Below are positions 42,844 through 51,762 of a DNA stretch of 64,000 nt, one piece after another. The stretch is from Psychroserpens ponticola (GTDB lineage: Bacteria > Bacteroidota > Bacteroidia > Flavobacteriales > Flavobacteriaceae): NCBI RefSeq assembly GCF_023556315.2, contig NZ_CP116221.1:3424001-3488000 (forward strand), written 5' to 3'. Positions within the stretch are counted from its first letter, which is position 1. The number at the start of each line of letters is the position of its first letter. The notes under the pieces are model-generated. The model saw only the letters and a list, made by a program, of their open reading frames with translations, was not told where the DNA came from and did no database searches. The position numbers and the translations under genes were made by a program.

Positions 42844-43415
42844 TTTGCAAGTTTTAAAAGTTCATTAATTTGGGTTTTGCAAATATTTAATCGTTCCTCA
42901 AAACTTCCTCTAACAATAATGTATTTTTTTTCTGAATCTATTAGAGCTTGTTCGAAGGCTTTAAACATTTGCAATCTTGTATTGGGCTGATCTCGAATTC
43001 CATCAGCCTCCCAAGGCGTGTCAATATAAGTCAAAAAATATAAATCATACGTGTTTTCAATAGCATATTTTTTTACTAGATCTGGGCAAAATCCGTTGTA
43101 ATAAAACTCAGAATAAACTTTAGTTTCCAATAAATCTGTATCACAAATTAAAAGTTTATTTGCCTTTTTGAGTTGTTCATTTTCTGAAAGCATTTGTCCG
43201 ATAGCAATTGGCAAAACATCATTTTTGGTCAACATTAAATTATTTATAGCCTTCATTTTCGCATAATCACGAGAAAACTCTTTTGTAAAAACAGCATTAT
43301 AATATGAAGCCAATTCTTTAGCTAAAGAGGACTTTCCTGTAGATTCTGGACCATATAAAACAACTTTTATACAGTTTGGGTTTGTAGCTGTGATTTGTTT
43401 AAACTTTTCTTCCAT
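42840..43415 (-). CDS. NadR-like P-loop kinase (AAA_28 family)
   Basis: 191 residues with the Walker A motif GPESTGKSSLAKEL (about 23-36), a Walker-B-like LLICDTDLLETK (about 88-99) and a lid Arg region (IRDQPNTR). It resembles the ribosylnicotinamide kinase half of NadR but lacks its HxGH nucleotidyltransferase half. Phosphorylating a vitamin substrate as it enters would trap it. With a thiamine-binding protein and PnuC-type transporter next door, thiamine is a good candidate substrate, nicotinamide riboside the alternative. The start overlaps pnuC by 49 bp. Confidence 0.85.
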   Translation of the reverse strand: MEEKFKQITATNPNCIKVVLYGPESTGKSSLAKELASYYNAVFTKEFSRDYAKMKAINNLMLTKNDVLPIAIGQMLSENEQLKKANKLLICDTDLLETKVYSEFYYNGFCPDLVKKYAIENTYDLYFLTYIDTPWEADGIRDQPNTRLQMFKAFEQALIDSEKKYIIVRGSFEERLNICKTQINELLKLAN

Positions 43416-44008
43416 GCTAAATAGCCAAAAATGGCAATAATTGTAAATCCTAAAAACTGTAGACTTGTAAAAGTAAACCCTTTATAGAAATAAAGCGGTA
43501 TAGAAATAACATCACCAATAATCAAAAATATCCAGTTTTCTAATTTACGTCTTGCCATTAACCACATACCTACAAAAAAGAGAGCTGTTGTAATAGTATC
43601 AATGTAAGCTACCCAACCCGTCCATTTATCAAAACTTTTATAAACTACAAACACAAATAACAATGTTGCTATAAAAATATAAACACTTGTTTTTTTCTCT
43701 TTAACTGTGGTTTTTGAAATTGGTGTTACGTGTATTTCGTCAACTTTTCTAGTCCAAATATACCAACCATATATACTCATTATAAAATAATAAGCATTAA
43801 TCATCATATCTCCTAATAATCCCCATTTTATTAATAAATACACAAATATGACTGTATTTACTATTCCCGTTGGAAATACCCAAATCTTGTTCTGTTTTGA
43901 AAACCATACCGATAAAAAACCAAAAAGAACAGCGATGATTTCTAATACAATGTCTATTGTAGAATATGTTTCATACTGACCAAAAAAAAACTCAAAAATG
44001 TGGTTCAT
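43367..44008 (-). CDS. PnuC-family vitamin transporter (likely thiamine, PnuT type)
   Basis: 213 residues with seven predicted helices and the PnuC pattern: VWFSKQNKIWVFPTGIVNTVIF (about 36-57, in parts) and NWIFLIIGDVISIPLYFYKG (about 157-176). PnuC-type carriers move nicotinamide riboside by facilitated diffusion, and PnuT relatives move thiamine; trapping needs a kinase, which is the next gene. The context (thiamine-binding protein before it, TPP-regulated receptor nearby) favours thiamine. Start overlaps the thiamine-binding protein gene by 17 bp. Confidence 0.85.
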   Translation of the reverse strand: MNHIFEFFFGQYETYSTIDIVLEIIAVLFGFLSVWFSKQNKIWVFPTGIVNTVIFVYLLIKWGLLGDMMINAYYFIMSIYGWYIWTRKVDEIHVTPISKTTVKEKKTSVYIFIATLLFVFVVYKSFDKWTGWVAYIDTITTALFFVGMWLMARRKLENWIFLIIGDVISIPLYFYKGFTFTSLQFLGFTIIAIFGYLAWKKSLNKSQLQTQTV

Positions 44009-44252
44009 AGTCGTAGCGATCAGATTTTACGATTTTCATGTGAAGCAAACCTCTATCAATTAACTGAAATGCGTCTTTAATTTCAACAGTTAAAACCTTC
44101 ATTACTTCATCATAATCACCATAAATCTGAGTACTCAAAGGGTTTTCTAACACTTTTAATTTTGAAGCACGAAGTTGTTTTATAAAATGAATAATTGCAG
44201 GTTCATAATTGTCATGCAAAGGTGTTAATGTTAGTTCTACTGATATGTTCAT
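43992..44252 (-). CDS. Thiamine-binding (MTH1187/YkoF-like) protein
   Basis: 86 residues, alpha/beta ferredoxin-like fold of the MTH1187/YkoF family: SVELTLTPLHDNYEPAIIHF at the N-terminus, LENPLSTQIYGDYDEVMKVL in the middle (the substrate-loop pattern), and a C-terminal MKIVKSDR strand. YkoF binds thiamine. It has no signal peptide and so works in the cytoplasm. It starts two bases after the GGGP synthase stop and overlaps pnuC. Confidence 0.8.
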   Translation of the reverse strand: MNISVELTLTPLHDNYEPAIIHFIKQLRASKLKVLENPLSTQIYGDYDEVMKVLTVEIKDAFQLIDRGLLHMKIVKSDRYDYEPHF

Positions 44253-44254
44253 AT

Positions 44255-44980
44255 TTATTTTTTTATTTCATCAAAAAACGAATCATCTTCCTCAAAAGCT
44301 GTTCCAATTACTATTAAATCTGCTCCAGAATTATAAACGTCTTCCAATTGCTTTTTAGTTCTAATTCCTCCTCCAACAATTAACGGAATATTTAACTCTT
44401 GCTTTACAAGACTAATGATTTCTAAAGGCACATAATGTAAAGCTCCACTTCCTGCTTCAAGATATATGAGTTGTTTTCCTAAAAGTTCTCCAGCCTTTGC
44501 AGTATCGATAATTTGTTGGACATTTTCTATAGGTAAAGGCTTGGTGTTAGTCACCTTTTCTACAGAAGTTTGTCTACCATTTTCTATCAAAATATAACCC
44601 GTTGGAATGACTTCTAATTTTGAATATCTCAACTTAGACACAGCTTTAATATGCTTGCTAATTAAATAGCTTGGATTAGTTCCAGAGATCAAGGATAAGA
44701 ATAATAAAGCATCAGCTTTGTTTGTAATTTGTGTAATGTCACCAGGAAATAAAACAACAGGTAAAGTCGTGTGCTTTTTAATTTCGACGACTAAAATCTC
44801 AGTAGACTCATCATCAACAGCACTGCCTCCTACAAAGATATGAGTAGCAATAGATTGATTTAGTTTTTGCATAAACCCAGATAAGCCTTCAGGTTTCGTT
44901 TTATCAGGATCTATTAAAACTGCTAACAGTTTTTCTCCATTAGAAATCGAACTTAATATGTTGTTATAAATTATTTTCAT
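44255..44980 (-). CDS. Geranylgeranylglyceryl/heptaprenylglyceryl phosphate synthase
   Basis: 241-residue TIM-barrel prenyltransferase of the GGGPS/PcrB family. Signatures: AVLIDPDKTK (about 20-29), VGGSAVDD, a YLEAGSGA motif (about 174-181) and VGGGIRTKKQLEDVYNSGADLIVIG. It joins a polyprenyl group to glycerol-1-phosphate; a function in Bacteroidota lipids is known to be possible, but the product is unsettled. It lies between the PPTase and thiamine-binding genes, all within a few bases. Confidence 0.92.
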   Translation of the reverse strand: MKIIYNNILSSISNGEKLLAVLIDPDKTKPEGLSGFMQKLNQSIATHIFVGGSAVDDESTEILVVEIKKHTTLPVVLFPGDITQITNKADALLFLSLISGTNPSYLISKHIKAVSKLRYSKLEVIPTGYILIENGRQTSVEKVTNTKPLPIENVQQIIDTAKAGELLGKQLIYLEAGSGALHYVPLEIISLVKQELNIPLIVGGGIRTKKQLEDVYNSGADLIVIGTAFEEDDSFFDEIKK

Positions 44981-45607
44981 TTAAGGGGTTGCAAACGCAC
45001 AAGTGAATCCTTCAAATTCTAAAAAATGTGTATTGTATCTGTATTTTTTGTTTTCGTAATCAATCCATGCAACAGTTTTTCCATCATTCAACATAAACGG
45101 AATGACAATAAAATGGGCTTTAAATAACATTCCAGGTGTTGCAAATAATTTGTATAACGATTCTTTAATTCCCCAAATAACGGTCAGTTTTTTAATATAA
45201 TCTTCATCATTTTTAGATATATAGTTGAATTCATAATCTACAAATTTCTTAGCTATGATAGCGATCTTATCACGTTGTTTTTCAATATCTATCCCAACTT
45301 CTACATCGCTTATTATAACACCAGAAAATATAAAGGAATGTGTAATAGAAATATGCTTACCATCTTTTAAATGCGGCTTCCCGTTATCGTCATAAAACAA
45401 ATCTTGATCTGTATATCCAAATTCTCTCAGCAAATGACGTACACTTAAAAAACCACGTTGATGCATTTCGCTTTTCATTCCTAAAACACGCTCTAAACTA
45501 TTCGGTTTTAAATCTAAGGGTTCTAATAAATCTTCATAAGATTCAGTAATCTTCCATATTTTAACAGTAGTTTGTGAGTTGGAAGTGAGTGTTTTATAAA
45601 GCGGCAT
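44981..45607 (-). CDS. 4'-phosphopantetheinyl transferase
   Basis: 208 residues of the Sfp/AcpS superfamily. The Mg-binding VGIDIEK (about 103-109) and WGIKESLYKLF (about 144-154, the WxxKEA motif with Ser for Ala) are present. It transfers phosphopantetheine from CoA to a carrier protein Ser. First gene of the seven-gene operon running down to arfB, with its start in the region divergent to ahcY. Confidence 0.93.
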   Translation of the reverse strand: MPLYKTLTSNSQTTVKIWKITESYEDLLEPLDLKPNSLERVLGMKSEMHQRGFLSVRHLLREFGYTDQDLFYDDNGKPHLKDGKHISITHSFIFSGVIISDVEVGIDIEKQRDKIAIIAKKFVDYEFNYISKNDEDYIKKLTVIWGIKESLYKLFATPGMLFKAHFIVIPFMLNDGKTVAWIDYENKKYRYNTHFLEFEGFTCAFATP

Positions 45608-45630
45608 TTAATTTTCTGAAAGTTATTGAT

Positions 45631-45738
45631 TATCTTTGCATCGCCTAAGGCGAATTTGGCAATATTTAATATAGCGAATTTAGTTATTTAAGCCATAAAC
45701 CCAAAGGCTAGTACAATTTTAAAACAAGATAAAAAGAT
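45631..45738 (+). promoter_or_regulatory. Promoter and leader of ahcY
   Basis: TATCTTTG at 45631-45638 fits the -7 consensus and leaves a leader of about 95 nt. The leader has a small hairpin CGCC / GGCG (45642-45652) and an AGCC...GGCT pair near 45690-45710. I could not match it to a known SAM or SAH riboswitch class. Confidence 0.5.
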
Positions 45739-47055
45739 ATGAGTACAAAAACTGTTGCTTACGTACCAAATAAGGTAAAAGATATGTCGCTTGCGGCTTG
45801 GGGAAGAAAAGAAATTGAATTAGCAGAAGCAGAAATGCCAGGATTAATGAGTTTACGTGAAGAATATAAAAACTCACAACCACTTAAAGACGCTCGTATT
45901 GCTGGGTGTTTGCATATGACAATTCAAACTGCTGTTTTAATTGAAACATTACAAGCTCTTGGTGCAGAAGTGACTTGGAGTTCTTGTAATATTTTCTCTA
46001 CACAAGATCAAGCTGCTGCAGCAATTGCTGATGCTGGAACTGCTGTTTACGCATGGAAAGACATGACTGAAGAAGAATTTGATTGGTGTATTGAGCAAAC
46101 TTTATTCTTTGGTGAAGATCGCAAACCATTAAACATGATTTTAGATGATGGTGGAGATTTAACAAATATGGTTTTAGATAAATATCCAGAATTAGCTTCT
46201 GGAATTAATGGTTTATCTGAAGAAACTACAACTGGAGTTCACAGACTTTACGAACGTGTAAAAAACGGAACTTTACCAATGCCAGCTATCAATGTCAATG
46301 ATTCTGTAACAAAATCTAAGTTTGACAATAAATATGGTTGTAAAGAATCTGCGGTAGATGCAATTCGTAGAGCCACAGATATTATGTTAGCTGGAAAACG
46401 TGTAACTGTTTGTGGTTATGGCGATGTTGGTAAAGGTACTGCTGCATCTTTTAAAGGTGCTGGAAGTATTGTAACTGTAACTGAAATTGATCCGATTTGT
46501 GCATTACAAGCAGCAATGGATGGTTTTGAAGTAAAGAAATTAGAAACAGTTATTGGTAACACAGATATTGTTATTACAACGACTGGAAATAAAGATATTG
46601 TACAAGCACGTCATTTTGAAGCATTAAAAGACAAAGCGATTGTGTGTAATATTGGACACTTTGATAATGAAATTGATATGGCTTGGTTAAACAAAAATCA
46701 TGGTCATACTAAAAACACAATTAAGCCACAGGTTGATAAATATAATGTAAACGGAAACGATGTTATCATTTTAGCTGAAGGTCGTTTAGTAAATTTAGGC
46801 TGTGCAACAGGTCATCCAAGTTTTGTAATGAGTAATTCATTCACCAACCAAACTTTAGCGCAAATTGAACTTTGGAATAACAAAGAAGCTTACGGAAACG
46901 ATGTGTATATGTTACCAAAAGCTTTAGATGAAAAAGTCGCAAAGTTACACTTAGCAAAAATTGGTGTTGAGCTTACTGAACTTCGTGAAGACCAAGCGAG
47001 TTATATTGGTGTAACGGTTGAAGGCCCTTATAAGCCTGAACATTACAGATACTAA
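45739..47055 (+). CDS. ahcY: Adenosylhomocysteinase
   Basis: 438-residue SAH hydrolase that splits S-adenosylhomocysteine to adenosine and homocysteine, keeping methylation running. NAD site [17 protein letters not shown] (about 229-245), the [19 protein letters not shown] segment, the catalytic DDGGDLT and the C-terminal YKPEHYRY (NAD-binding tail) are all present. Divergent to the PPTase gene. A terminator follows. Confidence 0.98.
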   Translation: MSTKTVAYVPNKVKDMSLAAWGRKEIELAEAEMPGLMSLREEYKNSQPLKDARIAGCLHMTIQTAVLIETLQALGAEVTWSSCNIFSTQDQAAAAIADAGTAVYAWKDMTEEEFDWCIEQTLFFGEDRKPLNMILDDGGDLTNMVLDKYPELASGINGLSEETTTGVHRLYERVKNGTLPMPAINVNDSVTKSKFDNKYGCKESAVDAIRRATDIMLAGKRVTVCGYGDVGKGTAASFKGAGSIVTVTEIDPICALQAAMDGFEVKKLETVIGNTDIVITTTGNKDIVQARHFEALKDKAIVCNIGHFDNEIDMAWLNKNHGHTKNTIKPQVDKYNVNGNDVIILAEGRLVNLGCATGHPSFVMSNSFTNQTLAQIELWNNKEAYGNDVYMLPKALDEKVAKLHLAKIGVELTELREDQASYIGVTVEGPYKPEHYRY

Positions 47056-47112
47056 AAAAAAGCAGCTTGCGCTCATAGATTTTTGATCGCTTCGCTTTTT
47101 AGATATAAGATT

Positions 47113-47143
47113 AAATCCTGAACATTTATGTTTGGGATTTTTT
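47113..47143 (+). terminator. Intrinsic terminator after ahcY
   Basis: Stem AAATCCTGAACA / TGTTTGGGATTT (12 pairs, with G-U pairs) and a TTTA loop, followed by a T run. Confidence 0.7.
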
Positions 47144-47250
47144 ATTTTGAAATTTTAAGAATTGAGCATTAACTTAGAAACAAAATATTAAGATTGGAGA
47201 GTCATAAAATCTAATTAAAAAGTACTTAACTTCACACAAACACAAATGTT

Positions 47251-47715
47251 ATGAGTTCAAAAAAGTTAAACCTTGCTCTTGAAACCTTAGAAACACATAT
47301 AGAACATCACACGGTTGCTAATCCAAAAGTATCTAATAGTGATGTTGCTTGGCATATAGATCATAGTCTTAAGGTTATTAATAAGGTAACTGCATCTTTA
47401 CAAGCATCACTACCAAATACCTATAAAAATAATTTCAGCTTTTTAGGAAAGCTGTTCTTTACACTTGGTTTCTTTCCTAGAGGAAAAGCAAAAGCTCCAA
47501 AATATGTCAAACCTCCTGAAGTTGTTTTAAAAAAAGACCTTATATCGCAAACCGAATTAGCTAAAGCCAATGTGAAAACAATTGCTAGTTTAGATAAAAA
47601 TGCATATTTCAAGCATCCAATATTTGGCAATGTTAATACCACAAGAGTTTATCGGTTTTTACTACTTCATACCAATCACCATTTAAAAATTATAAATGAT
47701 ATTATGGCGAAATAA
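47251..47715 (+). CDS. DUF1569/DinB-like protein
   Basis: 154 residues of all-helical DinB-like type. The metal-ligand histidines fit HIDHSLKVINK (about 31-41) and the C-terminal HTNHHLKIINDIM (about 140-152). DinB-like proteins bind metal and some act with mycothiol or bacillithiol, but the substrate here is unknown. No signal peptide. Confidence 0.8.
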   Translation: MSSKKLNLALETLETHIEHHTVANPKVSNSDVAWHIDHSLKVINKVTASLQASLPNTYKNNFSFLGKLFFTLGFFPRGKAKAPKYVKPPEVVLKKDLISQTELAKANVKTIASLDKNAYFKHPIFGNVNTTRVYRFLLLHTNHHLKIINDIMAK

Positions 47716-47831
47716 AAATAGAATCTTTTTCGAAATGCATGGATTTCTTCATAACTTTATAGATTGTATAAATTATACTTGTAGAGATTAAGTTAATATT
47801 TATATTTTTGTATCTAATTAATTCCTGTATA

Positions 47832-49139
47832 ATGAGAAAAATTTTCACCCTTTTATTTTCAGTTTTATTGCTCACATGTTCTAGCGATAGTTCAGATAAC
47901 TCTCCAGATCCAGAAAACTGTAATATAGCAACTGCATTGTCAACTTCTAATATAGGCAATACTTCAGCTGAATTAAACTGGACATCAAACGAATCTAATG
48001 CTAGTTTCGAAATTCAATATGGTATTTCAGGATTTAATTTAGGCAATGGTCAAATCGCTACATCAAATACGACTTCACTTACATTGAGTAATTTAACAGA
48101 AGCAACTAATTATCAATTTTATGTTAGAGTAATTTGTAGCTCTAATAATTTAAGTAATTGGTCCAATGCCGCCAATTTTTCAACTACAGAAGGTGTAGTT
48201 GTGACTGATTGTCAAATGCCTGGACCTCCTATTATAGAGATTCAAGTCACTGAAGCTTCTGCCGAACTTTCTTGGTCAATTATTGGAAATGACATCAATT
48301 TATGGGAAGTTGAATACGGGTTAGCTGGTTTCTCACTTGGAACAGGAACGACTATTACATCAACCATTCCATTTTATACTTTAAATAGCTTAACACCTCA
48401 AACTCAATATGAATTTTATGTAAAATCAATTTGTAGTTCAACAAATGAAAGTCAATACCTTGGCCCTATTCCTTTCACAACATTAGCTAATTGTGCAATT
48501 CCAACGAATTTATTTTTAAATCAAGTAACGCATTGTAGTGTTGCTTTCGATTTTAATCCTAATGGAGAGACTGCTTATGAAATTGAATATGGAGAATCTG
48601 GATTTGCTTTAGGTACAGGTATGACAATGGGTACATCATCAAATATTAATACCATTACAGATTTGAATCCTGCTACTACTTATGAGTTTTACGTAAGAGC
48701 TAATTGTGGTTCTGAAGGATTTAGTGATTATTCTGATGCATTGGTTATAACTACTAACACTTTAGGTTTTACAGGAAGTTATTTACTGGAACAACTTACT
48801 CCTATAGGAGCTAATGGTCCATATTTATCTAATGGAGCCTCGCTTACAATTACAGCTCCTTCAGAAAACGAAAGATCATTTTTCAGTCAAATATTTCCAC
48901 TGTTATGCCCAGACGCCCTTTCTTCCATTACATTCAACTTGAATTGTAATGAAACAACTTCAGTTAATAACTTCGACTCTCTGTGTACATGTGGAGGAAC
49001 ATATGAAATTGGACCTGGATCAAATAGTGGCTTTTTTACAGCTTCTAATGACACCACTTTTGAACTAACCTTTACTGCAGACCTTAATAATAGTTGTGGA
49101 CCTCCAGAACAATTTTCATATCGTTTTACTAAACAATAA
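47832..49139 (+). CDS. Lipoprotein with three fibronectin type III domains
   Basis: 435 residues. Lipobox LLLTCSSDSS (Cys about 15), then three FN3 modules of about 90 residues (about 30-125, 130-225, 228-320; each with a Y.I.YG.SGF.LG pattern), and a C-terminal Cys-containing domain of about 115 residues. I prefer ATG 47832, which puts the signal peptide at the N-terminus, over the TTG at 47808. Surface lipoprotein, probably binding polysaccharide or protein; ligand unknown. It has a terminator after the stop. Confidence 0.85.
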   Translation: MRKIFTLLFSVLLLTCSSDSSDNSPDPENCNIATALSTSNIGNTSAELNWTSNESNASFEIQYGISGFNLGNGQIATSNTTSLTLSNLTEATNYQFYVRVICSSNNLSNWSNAANFSTTEGVVVTDCQMPGPPIIEIQVTEASAELSWSIIGNDINLWEVEYGLAGFSLGTGTTITSTIPFYTLNSLTPQTQYEFYVKSICSSTNESQYLGPIPFTTLANCAIPTNLFLNQVTHCSVAFDFNPNGETAYEIEYGESGFALGTGMTMGTSSNINTITDLNPATTYEFYVRANCGSEGFSDYSDALVITTNTLGFTGSYLLEQLTPIGANGPYLSNGASLTITAPSENERSFFSQIFPLLCPDALSSITFNLNCNETTSVNNFDSLCTCGGTYEIGPGSNSGFFTASNDTTFELTFTADLNNSCGPPEQFSYRFTKQ

Positions 49140-49158
49140 AAATATTTATTTAAGTATG

Positions 49159-49187
49159 AAACCCTTACAGAAATGTGAGGGTTTTTT
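49159..49187 (+). terminator. Terminator between the FN3 lipoprotein and the convergent gene
   Basis: Eleven-base-pair stem AAACCCTTACA / TGTGAGGGTTT (one G-U) with a GAAA loop and a T-rich tail. It is oriented for the plus-strand gene. Confidence 0.75.
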
Positions 49188-49196
49188 ATTTTAAAA

Positions 49197-49937
49197 TCAA
49201 TTAGCTGGCACATTCAAACGTTCATTTAAAATCCAACGTTTTATTAGGTTTTTATTAGTTGAAATTTCGGCGAACACATAAATATTTGAAGAAAAACAAT
49301 ATGCTTTTTTCGCTAATTCTACAACCACTTTATCATCGCAATAGCTCGAATGTAAAAAATATAATTCTTTATTTTTAACTAGCACATATCCAACATGATT
49401 ATCGAGTCCAACAAAATAAATCCCATCATGATAAACCGAGTTGACTTTCTCTTTTAAAGATTCAAAAGTTAGGTTTCTGTAAATCTTAAGTTCAGAATTA
49501 GTTTGCAACATTCGAGCTTCAATAAGTCCAGCTTGCTGTGCCATTTTATAGCGATTTAAATTAAATCCGAAATGCTTTAAAGTGGTCGACACAAAATAAC
49601 CACAAGCAATTTCACCTTCATTAGGAATATCTGTATGTCCATTAAAATCCCAATCGGTTCCATACCAATGCGGAACAATATCATTCAGTAATTTTGAGTA
49701 TAAATATTGAGCTGCGCTATCAATAGCTTTCGTTGGATTGCTATCATACAAGTCTTTGAAATAAACTCTATCTGTTAGAATTTTATTTGTGATAGACGAA
49801 TAATTCCCTTTTGGTTTGAAATTAATATTGAGTTTTAAAGAATCAAAAGTTGGTTCAATAGTTTCAATTATAGTGTCTGAGATTTCGTCAATATCAATTC
49901 TAGTTTGTCTTACAATTGTTTTCTTTTCAGTACTCAA
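49197..49937 (-). CDS. Probable lipoprotein with an NlpC/P60- or papain-like hydrolase fold (start uncertain)
   Basis: 246 residues from the first possible start codon (TTG). A catalytic-type Cys is in GEIACGYFVSTTL (about 110-122), and His in GLDNHVGYVLV (about 178-188) with HSSYCDDK later; this order fits NlpC/P60- or papain-like peptidases. In the same frame, upstream of the TTG and after the stop at 50001-50003, lies a signal-peptide-like run KNFIIIFFVLLCACNLS with a lipobox Cys. It begins at an ATC (49985-49983), not an ATG. The true start may be non-canonical. Confidence 0.6.
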   Translation of the reverse strand: MSTEKKTIVRQTRIDIDEISDTIIETIEPTFDSLKLNINFKPKGNYSSITNKILTDRVYFKDLYDSNPTKAIDSAAQYLYSKLLNDIVPHWYGTDWDFNGHTDIPNEGEIACGYFVSTTLKHFGFNLNRYKMAQQAGLIEARMLQTNSELKIYRNLTFESLKEKVNSVYHDGIYFVGLDNHVGYVLVKNKELYFLHSSYCDDKVVVELAKKAYCFSSNIYVFAEISTNKNLIKRWILNERLNVPAN

Positions 49938-50066
49938 ATTGCAAGCACATAATAAAACAAAGAATATAATTATGAAATTTTTGATGACAAGTATTATTAA
50001 TTACGTTAATAAAACTCTTTTTTCTTTTAATTATTATCACATTAATGGTATTTGTATATTTACTTT

Positions 50067-51209
50067 ATGCAACTCACACCAAAATTAACAAACGTAGAAA
50101 CCTCTATTTTTTCAGTAATGAGTGCTTTAGCAAACGAGCACAATGCCATTAATTTATCACAAGGGTTTCCTAATTTTAAGAGCGATCAAAAATTAATTGA
50201 TGGTGTTACAAAAGCCATGAATTCTGGTTATAATCAATATGCACCAATGGCTGGAAATTTAGAATTACGTCAAGCAATTTCCAAAAAATTCAACATCTTA
50301 TACAATTCCAGCTACCATCCAGAAACTGAAATCACTGTTACTGCTGGTGCAACTCAAGCGATTTTCACGATTATTTCTGCGTTTATAAAACCTAATGATG
50401 AAGTCATCATTTTCAAGCCAGCTTATGATTGTTATCAACCAGCTATTGAACTCAATGGAGGAAAAGCCATTTCTATAGCATTAGAAGCTCCAGATTATAA
50501 GATTAATTGGAATATAGTTAAGGAAGCAATCAATACTAAAACAAAAATGATACTCGTTAATACGCCTCACAATCCTACTGGAACTGTAATGAGTAAAAAC
50601 GACATGCTGAAGCTTCAAGAAGTAACTAAAGGAACAGATATTATTGTCCTTAGTGATGAAGTTTACGAACACATTATTTTTGATGGCGAACAACACCAAA
50701 GTGTTTGCAGATTTAAAGACTTAAAACAACGCAGTTTTATCACAGCGTCCTTCGGAAAAACGTTTCATAATACAGGTTGGAAAATAGGTTATTGCTGTGC
50801 TCCAAAACTATTGATGGAAGCGTTTAGAAATATCCATCAATTTAATGTGTTTTCTGTACACCATCCTACTCAAAAAGCGTTAGCAGATTATCTTAAAAAT
50901 TCAAATCACTATACAGAATTACCAAACTTCTTCCAAGAAAAACGCGATACATTCTTAAATCTCATTACGGATTCTAAGTTTAAATTTTCACCTTCAAAAG
51001 GCACGTATTTTCAGGTATTAGACTATTCTGAAATCACATCTAAAAACGATGTAGAATTCGCCAAACAATTAACCATTGAAAATGGCATTGCTTCTATTCC
51101 TCTATCTGTTTTTTATGATAATAAATTAGATCATAAAGTGTTGCGTTTTTGTTTCGCTAAAACGAATGACACGTTAAAACAAGCCGCCGAAATTTTGAAT
51201 AAAATTTAA
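50067..51209 (+). CDS. ybdL: Methionine (kynurenine/glutamine-type) aminotransferase, class I/II
   Basis: 380-residue fold-type I PLP enzyme. The Schiff-base Lys is in TASFGKTFHNTGWK (about 230-243); the INLSQGFPNFKSD N-terminal motif, NTPHNPTG (about 165-172) and VLSDEVYEHI are class signatures. Such enzymes transaminate methionine, glutamine or kynurenine, giving alpha-keto acids. I chose ATG 50067 over an upstream in-frame TTG. The nitrilase-family omega-amidase gene lies 750 bp downstream on the same strand, a usual functional partner. Confidence 0.92.
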   Translation: MQLTPKLTNVETSIFSVMSALANEHNAINLSQGFPNFKSDQKLIDGVTKAMNSGYNQYAPMAGNLELRQAISKKFNILYNSSYHPETEITVTAGATQAIFTIISAFIKPNDEVIIFKPAYDCYQPAIELNGGKAISIALEAPDYKINWNIVKEAINTKTKMILVNTPHNPTGTVMSKNDMLKLQEVTKGTDIIVLSDEVYEHIIFDGEQHQSVCRFKDLKQRSFITASFGKTFHNTGWKIGYCCAPKLLMEAFRNIHQFNVFSVHHPTQKALADYLKNSNHYTELPNFFQEKRDTFLNLITDSKFKFSPSKGTYFQVLDYSEITSKNDVEFAKQLTIENGIASIPLSVFYDNKLDHKVLRFCFAKTNDTLKQAAEILNKI

Positions 51210-51274
51210 CAAAAACTTAAGTGACTTCCACGCTACCTTCGTGTCTAATTTAGCAAACAATAAAATTTAATTCA

Positions 51275-51646
51275 ATGAAATATATTATCCTAATCTTCAT
51301 CACTATATTTAGTTTGTCTTTAAACGCACAAGACATTAAAAAGAATGACAATCTAAATCAGGTTAAAAAAGAAATTACTACTGAAAAATTAGAAAAAGAG
51401 AAGAAAAAAGCTGAAAAAGCACAAAAAAAGGCAGAAAAGAAGCAAAAAAAGGCAGAAAAAGCTCTAAAAAATCAATTAAAAGCACAAAAACGACTTGATA
51501 AAGCCTCAAAAAAATTAGAAAGCGCTCAGAAAAAATATGACAAGTTGAAACGTAAAGGAAAATTATCACCTCAAGACGAAGTTAAATGGTTAAAAAGAAT
51601 TGAAGGTTATAGAGAGGATATCGAAAAAGCAAAAAAGAAAATATAA
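51275..51646 (+). CDS. Lysine-rich secreted coiled-coil protein
   Basis: 123 residues. A signal peptide ends in LSLNAQ (about 19); the rest is a highly charged helix with heptads of AEKxQKK type (about 40-95), followed by RLDKASKKLESAQKKYD. About one third of residues are Lys. Function unknown; it sits between aminotransferase and omega-amidase genes and may be unrelated to them. I do not know an exact family. Confidence 0.65.
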   Translation: MKYIILIFITIFSLSLNAQDIKKNDNLNQVKKEITTEKLEKEKKKAEKAQKKAEKKQKKAEKALKNQLKAQKRLDKASKKLESAQKKYDKLKRKGKLSPQDEVKWLKRIEGYREDIEKAKKKI

Positions 51647-51692
51647 GTAACGTCTATTAGTATCGTTTAAAGATTATCTAAAATTATGACTT

Positions 51693-51720
51693 TGTCATTT
51701 AGAGCAAAACGAAGAATCTC
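51693..51720. repeat. Half-element of the GAAGAATCT repeat family
   Basis: Contains TGTCATTTAGAGC and GAAGAATCTC; matches the right arm (reverse strand) of the inverted repeat at 38222-38300, with a few differences. Confidence 0.6.
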
Positions 51721-51762
51721 AATTAGTCTGTTTTGTCTTTTGATTTAAAAATATCATGAAAC

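Noticed and set aside
42840-43415. Full NadR with NMN adenylyltransferase activity
   Set aside because: The protein has only the P-loop kinase half; no HxGH nucleotidyltransferase motif is present.
45642-45738. SAM or SAH riboswitch before ahcY
   Set aside because: The leader has small hairpins only, and I could not match the conserved bases of any class I know.
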